From contig CAZYAD010000014.1 of NCBI GenBank assembly GCA_964646225.1, positions 1 to 38,315 of the forward strand: 38,315 bases of DNA. Direction: 5' to 3'. This document shows positions 25,513-33,935 of this stretch, in pieces. The stretch comes from UBA4644 sp964646225 (lineage in GTDB: Bacteria; Bacillota; Clostridia; Oscillospirales; Butyricicoccaceae). The notes under the pieces are model-generated. The model was not told the DNA's origin. It saw only the letters and a list, made by a program, of their open reading frames with translations, and searched no databases. The stretch's first letter is position 1; every line of letters starts with the position of its first letter. Made by a program: the position numbers and the translations under genes.

Positions 25513-26775
25513 ATGATGCCGGAGCTGCTTCAGCAGGCGCTGGATCTGCTGAACGATCTGATCATTCCGGTGGTGGGCTTTGTCATCACCTGGTCTGAGG
25601 TGGGGGATGCGCGGAAGGAGAAGCGCATCCGGAACTTTTCCAAGGCGGGCGAGCTGCTGCCGGAGGAGCGGAGCGAGCTGGCAGAGGGGATGCTGAAGCT
25701 CTATCGGAAGCAGTATGAGGAGGAGATCCGCCGGGGCGAGCTGACGGTGCGGGATCTGATCTGCCCGACACAGTGGCTCCAGCCGGCGGACAGCGACGAG
25801 TTTCTGCTGCTGGGCGACCTGCCGGTGGAGATCTCCTCTGGAAAATGGACTGTGCCGCCGCCCCGCAGCAGCCGTCTGCCCTATCCCCGGGAGGGGTATA
25901 CCGCCAACCGCAAGACCTATTCCAACGGGGCGCTGCTGTTCAACGGGCCGCTGTTTGCCCTGAAGTCCTTTACAGGGCGGCTTTCCGATCACAGTCTGGC
26001 GGTGACGGTGTGGACGGCGGGGTATTATGATTTTCTGGACACCTGTGAGTATCTGGTGTTCGAGGCGGCCTATCTCCACAAGGTGCGGCGGAAGGCGATG
26101 CCGGGGCGGCTGAGCCGGTTCTGCGGACTGCCCCGGCGGTGGCGGCAGCGGGAGCTGACCGCGCTGGAAAACCGCTTTGTGGGCATCGGCATCAACAATG
26201 CCACCATCCTCCACAATGTGGAGGTGAGCGATTACTGGGGCGGCACGCGGAAGGAGGCCTTTTTGCTGCTGCACCACCGGTCGGGGAAGGTGGCCGAGTG
26301 CTTTGGCGCCATCAGCGTCATCCCGGCGGGCTCTTATCAGCCGGCGGGGCTGGAGGTGCGCTCACCCTTTAACCTGAACATGGCCAACACGGTCTATCGG
26401 GAGTTCGGCGAGGAGCTGCTGGGGGTGGACGAGTTTGCCCATCTGGGGGACGAGCAGATGCTGGACGAGCGGTATTGCCGCTGGCCGGTGATGCTGCTGG
26501 GCATGGGCTTTGAGCCTGTGAACACCAAGCTGGAGGTCATGAGCGCCATGAAGATCGACATGGACGACCGGGAGACGCGGGAACTCTTTGACGGGAATTA
26601 CACCGCAGAGGGGCTGAAAAAGTTCTTCCGAACCAATTATGAGGGAAATCTGGTGCTGGTGCCCTTTAAGGAGGCGGCGCTGCGGCAGTATCATCAGGAT
26701 CCCCGCACCACGCCGGTGGGCAAGGAGATCCTTTCCATCCTGCTGGAGCATATGCCCTATTTCGCAAAGCCCTGA
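25513..26775 (+). CDS. Unrecognised 420-residue protein with partial Nudix-like motif
   Basis: I do not recognise this family. Residues 10-27 are hydrophobic (LLNDLIIPVVGFVITW) and may be a single membrane anchor. Residues 35-90 are charged helix. The C-terminal half (about 215-370) has alternating beta-strand character with YREFGEELLG at 295-304, which resembles the REUxEExGU half of a Nudix box. The upstream Gly-x5-Glu half is absent. The start at 25513 (ATG ATG) follows GAGGGG. It has its own strong promoter 64 bases upstream and lies 110 bases after the terminase gene. A nucleotide-related role is speculation. Confidence 0.85.
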   Translation: MMPELLQQALDLLNDLIIPVVGFVITWSEVGDARKEKRIRNFSKAGELLPEERSELAEGMLKLYRKQYEEEIRRGELTVRDLICPTQWLQPADSDEFLLLGDLPVEISSGKWTVPPPRSSRLPYPREGYTANRKTYSNGALLFNGPLFALKSFTGRLSDHSLAVTVWTAGYYDFLDTCEYLVFEAAYLHKVRRKAMPGRLSRFCGLPRRWRQRELTALENRFVGIGINNATILHNVEVSDYWGGTRKEAFLLLHHRSGKVAECFGAISVIPAGSYQPAGLEVRSPFNLNMANTVYREFGEELLGVDEFAHLGDEQMLDERYCRWPVMLLGMGFEPVNTKLEVMSAMKIDMDDRETRELFDGNYTAEGLKKFFRTNYEGNLVLVPFKEAALRQYHQDPRTTPVGKEILSILLEHMPYFAKP

Positions 26776-26829
26776 TTGGGCACGCAAAGCCCGGTGCAGA
26801 GCCGTGGAACAACTGAATTTTTTTGACAA

Positions 26830-26861
26830 ACAAGTCCCTGGAGCCTGCTCCAGGGACTTGT
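26830..26861. promoter_or_regulatory. Perfect 15-bp inverted repeat at the DUF362 promoter
   Basis: Arms 26830-26844 and 26847-26861 are perfectly complementary around CT. No T run follows on the plus strand. The right arm overlaps the likely -35 box at 26858-26863, so it could be an operator, or a hairpin ending the transcript of the preceding gene. Confidence 0.6.
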
Positions 26862-26886
26862 CACATATCGGAAAATATGCTATGGT
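26858..26886 (+). promoter_or_regulatory. Promoter of the DUF362 gene
   Basis: TTGTCA (26858-26863) and TATGGT (26881-26886) have a 17-base spacer, with TGC next to the -10 box. Confidence 0.55.
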
Positions 26887-26933
26887 TTAAGCATCAGAAC
26901 AGAAATCCCAAACAAGAAAAGGAGAGGCTTGTC

Positions 26934-28052
26934 ATGGCGTCCAAGGTCTATTTTACCGATTTTTCCTGCAAGCGGGAGAACATTCCCGAAAAATTCCGTC
27001 GGCTGCTGATCACGGCTGGCATTAAGGAGATCGATTTCAACAAAAAGTTTGCGTGCATCAAGCTGCACATGGGAGAACCGGGCAATATGGCCTATCTCCG
27101 GCCCCAGTATGCAAAGACGCTGGCCGATCTGGTGAAGGAGCTGGGGGGCAAGCCCTTTTTGTCCGATGCCAACACCCTGTATGTGGGCCGCCGCAAGGAC
27201 GCGCTGGAGCATCTGGATGCTGCCTATGAGAACGGCTTTTCGCCCTTCTCCACCGGCTGCCAGGTGATCATTGCCGACGGTCTGAAGGGCACTGACGAGG
27301 CGCTGGTGAAGGTGCAGGGCGGCGAATATGTGCAGGAGGCCAAAATCGGCCGGGCCTTTATGGACACCGATGTGTTTTTGTCCCTGAGCCACTTCAAGGG
27401 CCATGGCTCCACCGGCTTTGGCGGCTGCCTGAAGAATATCGGCATGGGCTGCGGCTCCCGGGCGGGCAAGATGGAGATGCACAGCCAGGGCAAGCCCACT
27501 GTCAAGACGGCCAAGTGCGTGGGGTGCCGGGTGTGCGGTAAAAACTGCGCCCACGGGGCCATTTCCTACGGCGAGGGCAAGGCCTGCATTGATGAGAGCC
27601 GCTGCGTGGGCTGCGGCCGGTGCATTGCCATGTGTCCCATGGACGCCATCGTGCCCCAGTGGGATGAATCCCGGGAGGTGCTGAACTGCAAGATCGCCGA
27701 GTACACCAAGGCGGTGGTGGACGGACGGCCCTGCTTCCACATCAACATTGTGGCCGATGTTTCCCCCAACTGTGACTGCGAGGACTGCAACGATCTGCCC
27801 ATTATCCCCGATGTGGGAATGTTTGCCTCCTTTGACCCCATTGCGCTGGATCAGGCCTGTGTGGACGCCGTCAACGCCCAGGAGGTCAACCGGGGCAGTG
27901 TGCTGGAGGAGGCGCTGCGGGACGCCGGGGTGGCCCCCGAACGCCGAGACAGCTTTAAGCTGATCCATCCCGACACCTGCTGGCAGGCCGGACTGGAGCA
28001 CGGCGAGAAGCTGGGGCTGGGCACGAGAGAATACGAGCTGGTAAAGATCTGA
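26934..28052 (+). CDS. DUF362 protein with two 4Fe-4S clusters
   Basis: This 372-residue protein has a DUF362 domain interrupted by a ferredoxin insert. Cluster motifs are CVGCRVCGKNC (Cys195, 198, 201, 205) and CVGCGRCIAMCP (Cys224, 227, 230, 234). DUF362 hallmarks include LSHFKGHGSTGFGGCLKNIG near residue 151 and GMFASFDPIALDQACVD near 297. A redox or electron-transfer role in anaerobic metabolism is likely; the reaction is unknown. The start at 26934 follows AAAAGGAGAG. It stands alone with a promoter and a terminator. Confidence 0.9.
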   Translation: MASKVYFTDFSCKRENIPEKFRRLLITAGIKEIDFNKKFACIKLHMGEPGNMAYLRPQYAKTLADLVKELGGKPFLSDANTLYVGRRKDALEHLDAAYENGFSPFSTGCQVIIADGLKGTDEALVKVQGGEYVQEAKIGRAFMDTDVFLSLSHFKGHGSTGFGGCLKNIGMGCGSRAGKMEMHSQGKPTVKTAKCVGCRVCGKNCAHGAISYGEGKACIDESRCVGCGRCIAMCPMDAIVPQWDESREVLNCKIAEYTKAVVDGRPCFHINIVADVSPNCDCEDCNDLPIIPDVGMFASFDPIALDQACVDAVNAQEVNRGSVLEEALRDAGVAPERRDSFKLIHPDTCWQAGLEHGEKLGLGTREYELVKI

Positions 28053-28093
28053 GGGCCGATCAGGGACGCACCCCGGGGCGGAAAAACCGCAAA

Positions 28094-28122
28094 AAAAGGG
28101 CAGCCGGGAGGCTGCCCTTTTT
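28094..28122 (+). terminator. Terminator of the DUF362 gene (first of two identical)
   Basis: Stem GGGCAGCC/GGCTGCCC (28098-28105, 28110-28117) with loop GGGA, flanked by A and T runs. An identical 31-base block recurs 190 bases downstream. Confidence 0.9.
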
Positions 28123-28126
28123 GGGA

Positions 28127-28217
28127 CTGTCAAAGAACCGCTTTGCTGGGTTCTCTGACAGGTTTGGCTCCGGCCTGCGAGCCGGCTTTCGCCGGATTTT
28201 CTGCGGAAAATCCGGCG
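28127..28217. other. Array of three hairpins between duplicated terminators
   Basis: Arms 28127-28139 with 28149-28161 (13 bp, one mismatch), 28170-28174 with 28181-28185, and 28190-28201 with 28206-28217 (12 bp, perfect). No coding potential is seen. Confidence 0.6.
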
Positions 28218-28220
28218 GGG

Positions 28221-28280
28221 CGAGGTGTTTTTGACCATGATCACACAGATCACGGCCAAAAACAAATTAGTAAGCAAAGC
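28221..28280. repeat. Palindromic intergenic repeat, copy 2
   Basis: Second copy of the element at 141-200. Arms 28226-28242 and 28248-28264 around ACACA form a 17-bp stem. Two mismatches in the plus-strand RNA become G-U pairs in the minus-strand RNA. Confidence 0.75.
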
Positions 28281-28282
28281 TG

Positions 28283-28312
28283 AAAAAGGGCAGCCGGGAG
28301 GCTGCCCTTTTT
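28283..28312 (-). terminator. Bidirectional terminator after eno (second of two identical)
   Basis: Same stem as at 28098-28117, here 28288-28295 with 28300-28307, with five A before and five T after. On the minus strand it ends the glycolytic operon, 18 bases beyond the eno stop. Confidence 0.88.
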
Positions 28313-28329
28313 GAATGGGTCACAGAGGA

Positions 28330-29637
28330 TCACAGATTGAAGAAGGCTTTGCGGCCGGGGTATTGGGCGATCTCGCCCAGCTCCTCCTCGATGCGCAGCA
28401 GCTGGTTGTACTTGGCTACGCGGTCGGTACGGGAGGGGGCGCCGGTCTTGATCTGGCCGGCGTTGAGGGCCACAGACAGGTCGGCAATGGTGGTGTCCTC
28501 GGTCTCGCCGGAGCGATGGGAGACCACGGCAGTGTAGCCGGCGCGGTTGGCCATCTGGATGGCGTCCAGGGTCTCGGTGAGGGTGCCGATCTGGTTGACC
28601 TTGATCAGGATGGCATTGGCCACGCCCTTTTCAATGCCGGTGGACAGGCGCTGGACATTGGTGACGAACAGGTCGTCGCCCACCAGCTGGACGCGGTCGC
28701 CCAGGGCCTTGGTCAGCAGGGCCCAGCCCTCCCAGTCGTTTTCACCCATGCCGTCCTCCAGAGAGATGATGGGGTAGGTGTCGGCGAACTTCTTCCACAT
28801 ATTGACCATCTGCTGACGGGTCATGGTCTTTTTGGCCTTGGGCAGGTCGTAGCAGCCGGTCTCGTCGTTGTACCACTCGGAGGTGGCGGCGTCAATGGCG
28901 ATCATAAAGTCCTCGCCGGGCTTGTAGCCGGCCTTTTCGATGGCCTGGACGATGACCTTCAGGGCATCCTCATCCTTTTTCAGGTTGGGAGCATAGCCGC
29001 CCTCGTCACCAACGCCGGCGGCGGGGGTGCCGTTTTCCTTCAGGACGGTCTTGAGGGTGTGGAACACCTCGGAGCAGCGGCGCAGTGCCTCCCGCCAGGA
29101 GGGGGCCGACACCGGCATGATCATGAACTCCTGGATATCCACATTGTTGGTGGCGTGTGCACCGCCGTTGAGGATGTTCATCATGGGGACGGGCAGGGTC
29201 TTGGCGTTGGCACCGCCGATGTAGGCGTAGAGGGGCAGGCCCAGAGCCTCGGCGGAGGCGCGGGCGCAGGCCAGGGAGGTGCCCAGGATGGCGTTGGCAC
29301 CCAGACGGGTCTTGTTGGGGGTGCCGTCCAGGTCGATCATGGTGCGGTCGATGAGAGCCTGATCCATGGCGTTCATGCCGGTGAGGGTCTCGGCGATCTC
29401 ATTGTTGACAGCATCCACGGCCTTCAGCACGCCCTTGCCCAGATAACGGCTCTTGTCGCCGTCGCGGAGCTCGCAGGCCTCGTAAATGCCGGTGGAAGCG
29501 CCGGAGGGCACTGCCGCCCGGCCACAGTAGGTGTTGACGCCGTCCTCTACATAGACCTCCACCTCCACGGTGGGGTTGCCGCGGGAGTCCATGATCTCAC
29601 GGCCGACGACATCAATGATCTCGAGAAACTTTTTCAT
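28330..29637 (-). CDS. eno: Enolase
   Basis: Converts 2-phosphoglycerate to phosphoenolpyruvate in the cytosol. The 435-residue protein is full length. It begins LEIIDVVGREIMDSRGNPTV and contains AVPSGASTGIYEA, GVGDEGGYAPNL, the Mg-binding LEDGMGENDW and DDLFVTN segments, ILIKVNQIGTL with the catalytic Lys, and VSHRSGETEDT. The start ATG at 29637 follows GGAGGA. It is the last gene of the pgk-tpiA-gpmI-eno operon and runs into a strong terminator. Confidence 0.98.
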   Translation of the reverse strand: MKKFLEIIDVVGREIMDSRGNPTVEVEVYVEDGVNTYCGRAAVPSGASTGIYEACELRDGDKSRYLGKGVLKAVDAVNNEIAETLTGMNAMDQALIDRTMIDLDGTPNKTRLGANAILGTSLACARASAEALGLPLYAYIGGANAKTLPVPMMNILNGGAHATNNVDIQEFMIMPVSAPSWREALRRCSEVFHTLKTVLKENGTPAAGVGDEGGYAPNLKKDEDALKVIVQAIEKAGYKPGEDFMIAIDAATSEWYNDETGCYDLPKAKKTMTRQQMVNMWKKFADTYPIISLEDGMGENDWEGWALLTKALGDRVQLVGDDLFVTNVQRLSTGIEKGVANAILIKVNQIGTLTETLDAIQMANRAGYTAVVSHRSGETEDTTIADLSVALNAGQIKTGAPSRTDRVAKYNQLLRIEEELGEIAQYPGRKAFFNL

Positions 29638-29693
29638 AGGGATTCCTCCTGTAATTGACCGCGCTTGTGAAACGCGGGAGTTAGCAACGGGGG

Positions 29694-31208
29694 TCAGAGC
29701 AGGGGCTTGCCGGTCATTTCCTCCGGCTGGGGCAGGCCCAGCAGCCGGAGCATGGTGGGGGCCAGGTCGCACAGGGCGCCGTCTGCAATGCGGTCGCCGC
29801 CGTTTACCAGAAGCACCGGCACCTGGCCGGTGGTATGCTGGGTGAAGGGGACGCCATTTTGCTCCATGCACTCGGCATTGCCGTGGTCGGCAGTGATCAG
29901 GGCGGTGCCGCCGGCGCGCTCCAGCGCGGCCAGCACACGGCCTACGCAGTCGTCCACCGCCTCTACCGCACGGACGGCGGCCGGCATCACGCCGGTATGG
30001 CCCACCATGTCGCAGTTGGCGAAATTCAGGATGATAACATCATAGGCACCGCTTTCGATGCGGCGGACGCACTCGTCTGCCACTGCAAAGGCGGACATTT
30101 CGGGCTGAAGGTCATAGGTGGCCACGCGGGGGGAGGGGATCAGGGCACGATCCTCACCGGGGAAGGTGCGCTCCTCTCCGCCGTTGAAGAAAAAGGTGAC
30201 ATGGGCATATTTTTCGGTCTCGGCGATGCGCAGCTGGGTCAGGCCCTTCTCCGCGATGTACTCGCCGAAGATGTTGGTGAGCTTCTGGGGCGGGAAGGCC
30301 ACCTGCACATTGGGCATGGCGGCATCGTACTGGGTGAAGCAGACGAAGTGGGGCTTGACCGCGCCGCCGGAGCGGGGGAAGCCGTCAAAGTCATCGTCAC
30401 ACAGGGCGCGGGTCAACTCCCGGGCGCGGTCGGGGCGGAAGTTGTAGAAGATCACGCTGTCCCGGCTTTCGATGCGCCGGGCACCCTCCACCCGGACGGG
30501 CTCCAGAAACTCGTCGGTGATGCCGCTGCGGTAGGATTCCTCCACGGCGCGGCTGCCCAGCTTTACGGTGTGGGCGCGGCCCTCCACCAGGGCGTCATAG
30601 GCCTTTTGCAGACGATCCCAGCGCTTGTCCCGGTCCATGGCGTAAAAGCGGCCGCAGAGGACGCCCATGCGGATGCGGTCGCCCTCCATCTCGGAGAGGC
30701 GCATTTCCAGTCGCCGGACGAAGTCGGCCCCGCTTTCCGGCGGGGTATCGCGGCCATCCAGAAAGCTGTGGACGCAGGTCTTGACGCCATGCTTTTCACA
30801 CAGATCCAGCAGGGCAAACAGGTGGATCAGGTGGCTGTGGACGCCGCCATCGGACAGCAGCCCCATAAGGTGGACGGTGCCGCCGGTGTGCCTGGCGTGC
30901 TCCACCGCCGCCAGCAGGGCTGGGTTTTCAAAAAAGCTGTAGTCCCGGATGTCCCGGGTGATGCGGGTGAGCTCCTGATAGACCACGCGGCCTGCGCCGA
31001 TGTTGGTGTGGCCCACCTCGCTGTTGCCCATCTGACCGTCGGGCAGGCCCACCGCTTCGCCGGAGCAGTTCAGCCGGGCGTGGGGGCAGGCGGCAAAGAG
31101 ACGGTCCAGATTGGGCGTTTTGGCCGTGGTAACGGCGTTGGCCGGGCCGGGTGGAGCGATGCCCCAGCCGTCCAGGATCATCAGTAAAAGCGGTTTTTTG
31201 TTGCTCAT
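29694..31208 (-). CDS. gpmI: 2,3-bisphosphoglycerate-independent phosphoglycerate mutase
   Basis: Interconverts 3- and 2-phosphoglycerate using two Mn ions and a phosphoserine intermediate. The 504-residue protein opens LLLMILDGWGIAPP with a metal-binding Asp. The catalytic serine is in GQMGNSEVGHTNIG (Ser63). Metal ligands recur in FLDGRDTPPES, NFANCDMVGHTG and ITADHGNAE. The start ATG overlaps the tpiA stop (ATGA), so translation is coupled to tpiA. Confidence 0.97.
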   Translation of the reverse strand: MSNKKPLLLMILDGWGIAPPGPANAVTTAKTPNLDRLFAACPHARLNCSGEAVGLPDGQMGNSEVGHTNIGAGRVVYQELTRITRDIRDYSFFENPALLAAVEHARHTGGTVHLMGLLSDGGVHSHLIHLFALLDLCEKHGVKTCVHSFLDGRDTPPESGADFVRRLEMRLSEMEGDRIRMGVLCGRFYAMDRDKRWDRLQKAYDALVEGRAHTVKLGSRAVEESYRSGITDEFLEPVRVEGARRIESRDSVIFYNFRPDRARELTRALCDDDFDGFPRSGGAVKPHFVCFTQYDAAMPNVQVAFPPQKLTNIFGEYIAEKGLTQLRIAETEKYAHVTFFFNGGEERTFPGEDRALIPSPRVATYDLQPEMSAFAVADECVRRIESGAYDVIILNFANCDMVGHTGVMPAAVRAVEAVDDCVGRVLAALERAGGTALITADHGNAECMEQNGVPFTQHTTGQVPVLLVNGGDRIADGALCDLAPTMLRLLGLPQPEEMTGKPLL

Positions 31209-31975
31209 TGGTTTGCAGCCTCAATAATTTTTGTAAAGCTTTCGGTCTTCAGGGATGCGCCGCCGATGAGGCCGCCGTCCACATCGGGCTGGGACAGCAG
31301 CTCGTGGGCGTTGCTCACATTCATGCTGCCGCCGTACAGGATGGACACCGACCGGGCGGCGCGGGCGCCGTAGCCTTCCCGGATGGCGGCGCGGATGGCG
31401 GCGTTGACCTCGTTGGCCTGCTGGGCGGTGGCAGTATAGCCGGTGCCGATTGCCCAGATGGGCTCGTAGGCGATGACCACCCGCCGCAGCTGGTCGTGCA
31501 TCACGCCGCGCAGAGCGGTCTTGACCTGCATCCGCACCATGTCCAGTGTCACATCGTTGTCCCGCATCTCCAGCGTTTCGCCCACGCAGACGATGGGCCG
31601 CAGCCCGGCCTGGAGGGCTGCCAGCACCTTTTTGTTGACGGTGGAGTCGGTCTCGTTGTTGTCCCGGCGGCGCTCGCTGTGGCCCAGAATCACATATTTC
31701 ACACCGGCCTCGGCCAGCATCTGGGGAGAGATCTCGCCGGTATAGGCACCGTTTTCTTCAAAATGACAGTTCTGTGCGCCGATGGAGATCCGGGTGCCCT
31801 TGGCGGCGCGGACGGCCGCCGGAATTTGCAGGAAGGGGACGCACAGCACCACCTCGCACCATTTGGCGGACAGGGCGGTGGGCTTGAGCTCCCGGATGAA
31901 GCGCCGGGCCTCCTCTGCGTTCAGGTGCATCTTCCAGTTGCCGGCGATGACGGTCTTGCGGTATCGTAAGTTCAT
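31205..31975 (-). CDS. tpiA: Triosephosphate isomerase
   Basis: Interconverts dihydroxyacetone phosphate and glyceraldehyde-3-phosphate. The 256-residue protein has the catalytic set: Asn13 and Lys15 in AGNWKMH, His99 in ILGHSERR and Glu171 in AYEPIWAIGTG, plus the phosphate loop ILYGGSM. ATG at 31975 follows GGGAGGC; an alternative start seven codons earlier lacks a site. It lies between pgk and gpmI, 84 bases after the pgk stop. Confidence 0.97.
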   Translation of the reverse strand: MNLRYRKTVIAGNWKMHLNAEEARRFIRELKPTALSAKWCEVVLCVPFLQIPAAVRAAKGTRISIGAQNCHFEENGAYTGEISPQMLAEAGVKYVILGHSERRRDNNETDSTVNKKVLAALQAGLRPIVCVGETLEMRDNDVTLDMVRMQVKTALRGVMHDQLRRVVIAYEPIWAIGTGYTATAQQANEVNAAIRAAIREGYGARAARSVSILYGGSMNVSNAHELLSQPDVDGGLIGGASLKTESFTKIIEAANQ

Positions 31976-32021
31976 GAAAAGCCTCCCGTTTTTCAAAAGG
32001 GGATCGGATGGAAAAGGCCGC

Positions 32022-32044
32022 AGCGGGCGGTAAAACCGCCCGCT
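32022..32044 (-). terminator. Intercistronic hairpin between pgk and tpiA
   Basis: Perfect 10-bp arms 32022-32031 and 32035-32044 around AAA. On the minus strand only GCGGCCTTTTCC follows, so it is at most a partial terminator. It may instead set different transcript levels of pgk and the downstream genes. Confidence 0.5.
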
Positions 32045-32059
32045 TTGACCGGAAAAGGC

Positions 32060-33256
32060 TTATTCCTTGTCCTCCAGGCAGGAAATGCCGGGCAGGTCGT
32101 TGCCCTGCAGGAAGTTCAGGGAAGCACCGCCGCCGGTGGAGATATGGGTCACATGGCGGGAATAACCCATCTTTGCGATGGCTGCGGCAGAGTCGCCGCC
32201 GCCGATGATGGAGATGCCGCGAACCTTGGCCACCGCCTCGGCGATGATCTCGGTGCCGTGGGCAAAATTGGGCATTTCGAACACGCCGGCGGGGCCGTTC
32301 CACACCACGGTGCGGGCGGACTCGATGATCCGGGCGTACATTTCCGCCGTGGCGGGGCCGATGTCCATACCCATGTAGCCCTCGGGGATGCTTCCGGCGG
32401 AGACTACCTTGATGTTGGCATCGTTGGAGAAGCGGTCGGCCACCACATTATCCACAGGCAGCAGCAGGTTGCAGCCCTGATCCTTGGCACGCTCCATCAG
32501 CTTGCCCATTTCCTCCACCATGGATTCCTCGTAGAGGGAATCGCCGATGGAGCCGCCCAGCGCCTTGCGGAAGGTATAGGACATGGCGCCTACCACCAGG
32601 ACGGTGTCGCAGTGCTCCATCAGCAGCTTTTCGATGAGCTTGAGCTTTTCGGAGACCTTGGAGCCGCCCAGAATGGCCACGAAGGGATGCTGGGGGTTAT
32701 TCATGGCGCGGCTCATGGCCTTGATCTCGGTGTCGATGAGGAAGCCGCAGACCGAGGGGAGATAGGCGGCGATGCCGCAGGTGGAGGCGTGGGCCCGGTG
32801 GGCGGTACCGAAGGCATCGTTCACATAAACATCAGCCAGAGAGGCGAGGCTGCGGGCAAACTCGGGGTCATTTTTCTCCTCCTCGGGGCGGAAACGGATG
32901 TTTTCCAGCAGCATGACCTGGCCGGGCTTGATGCCGTTGGCCATCATCTGGGCAATGGGGCCCACGATGTCGGCGGCCAGAGGTACCTTGATGTTCAGGA
33001 ACTCCTCCAGCGCGGAGGCCACGGGCTTCAGACTCAGCTCGGGGGCGACCTTGCCCTTGGGGCGGCCCAGATGGGAGCACAGGATGACGGAGGCGTCATG
33101 CTCCAGCAGATAGCGGATGGTGGGCAGTGCGCCGCGGATGCGGATATCGTCGGTGATCTCTCCGTTTTCATCCAGAGGCACATTGAAGTCGCAGCGCAGG
33201 AATACCTTCTTGCCGGAGACATCGATGTCCTTGACGGTCTTCTTATTGTAGGTCAT
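32060..33256 (-). CDS. pgk: Phosphoglycerate kinase
   Basis: Makes ATP from 1,3-bisphosphoglycerate and ADP. The 398-residue protein is full length, with KVFLRCDFNVPLDENG near residue 16, LCSHLGRPKGK near 60, AILGGSKVSEKL near 190, WNGPAGVFE near 320 and the nucleotide loop GGGDSAAA near 360. The start at 33256 follows GAGG at 9 bases. It leads the operon; glyceraldehyde-3-phosphate dehydrogenase, often the first gene of such operons, is absent here. Confidence 0.98.
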   Translation of the reverse strand: MTYNKKTVKDIDVSGKKVFLRCDFNVPLDENGEITDDIRIRGALPTIRYLLEHDASVILCSHLGRPKGKVAPELSLKPVASALEEFLNIKVPLAADIVGPIAQMMANGIKPGQVMLLENIRFRPEEEKNDPEFARSLASLADVYVNDAFGTAHRAHASTCGIAAYLPSVCGFLIDTEIKAMSRAMNNPQHPFVAILGGSKVSEKLKLIEKLLMEHCDTVLVVGAMSYTFRKALGGSIGDSLYEESMVEEMGKLMERAKDQGCNLLLPVDNVVADRFSNDANIKVVSAGSIPEGYMGMDIGPATAEMYARIIESARTVVWNGPAGVFEMPNFAHGTEIIAEAVAKVRGISIIGGGDSAAAIAKMGYSRHVTHISTGGGASLNFLQGNDLPGISCLEDKE

Positions 33257-33325
33257 ACCCTTCGTCCTCGCATTCTTTTCTTTAATACATGATAATAAGG
33301 CGGCAAAAGCGCCGCGCTTACATTC

Positions 33326-33354
33326 ATTATAGTACAGAAACAGAGCACATTCAA
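33326..33354 (-). promoter_or_regulatory. Promoter of the glycolytic operon
   Basis: On the minus strand TTGAAT (33349-33354) and a perfect TATAAT (33326-33331) are 17 bases apart. A leader of about 60 bases follows before pgk. Confidence 0.75.
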
Positions 33355-33437
33355 GACTAAAAGAAGGGCAAACAGCCGATTTTCCGCGCAAATTCAAAAG
33401 CTTTTCGGCAAAATTGGAGAAAAGGGGCGCGGGATGG

Positions 33438-33935
33438 TCAGGGGGAGGGCGTCCCGCCCAGCTTGCCCAGCGGCTGCAGGCCGGAAAAGTCCCGCTGCCG
33501 CAGCACCTCGTAGACCGTCACGGCCACGGCGTTGGACAGATTGAGGCATCGGGCCCCGGGACGCATGGGGATGCGGATGGTGCGGTCGGGGTCGCCCTCC
33601 AGCAGAGGCTCCGGCAGGCCGCGGGTCTCCTTGCCGAACAGCAGCCACACATCCTCCGTGCCGTAGGATACCTCACAGTAGCTGTGGGCCGCCTTTGAGG
33701 TGGCCATCCAGGGGCGAACACCGGGGTGCTTCTGTCGGAAATCCGCCCAGCTGTCATAGGAAAAAACCTCCAGCTGATCCCAGTAGTCCAGCCCGGCCCG
33801 CCTGAGCCAGCGGTCCTCGATGGAAAAGCCCATGGGGCCGATGAGATGGAGGGAAGCCCCCGTCACGGCGCAGGTGCGGGAGATGTTGCCGGTGTTTTGG
33901 GGGATCTCCGGCTCCAGCAGCACAATATGGATCAT
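33438..33935 (-). CDS. trmL: tRNA (cytidine/uridine-34-2'-O)-methyltransferase TrmL
   Basis: A SPOUT methyltransferase that methylates the wobble ribose of leucine tRNAs. The 165-residue protein matches the family length. It starts with LLEPEIPQNTGNISRTCA and ends with the knotted SAM site LLFGKETRGLP and RCLNLSNAVAVTVYEVL. The start ATG overlaps the dinB stop (ATGA) after AGAAGGAGA. It is the last gene of a five-gene operon. No clear terminator follows, so some transcripts may enter the pgk promoter region. Confidence 0.95.
   Translation of the reverse strand: MIHIVLLEPEIPQNTGNISRTCAVTGASLHLIGPMGFSIEDRWLRRAGLDYWDQLEVFSYDSWADFRQKHPGVRPWMATSKAAHSYCEVSYGTEDVWLLFGKETRGLPEPLLEGDPDRTIRIPMRPGARCLNLSNAVAVTVYEVLRQRDFSGLQPLGKLGGTPSP

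Noticed and set aside
23156..26775. A full prophage around the terminase
   Set aside because: No portal, capsid, tail, lysis, integrase or attachment-site repeat was seen; the flanking genes are ordinary chromosomal ones.
26830..26861. The palindrome before DUF362 as a confident rho-independent terminator
   Set aside because: No T run follows on the plus strand, so it is listed as a possible regulatory repeat instead.
26880..28277. 465-codon minus-strand frame antisense to the DUF362 gene
   Set aside because: The plus strand encodes a protein with eight cluster cysteines in order; the antisense frame has no family resemblance.
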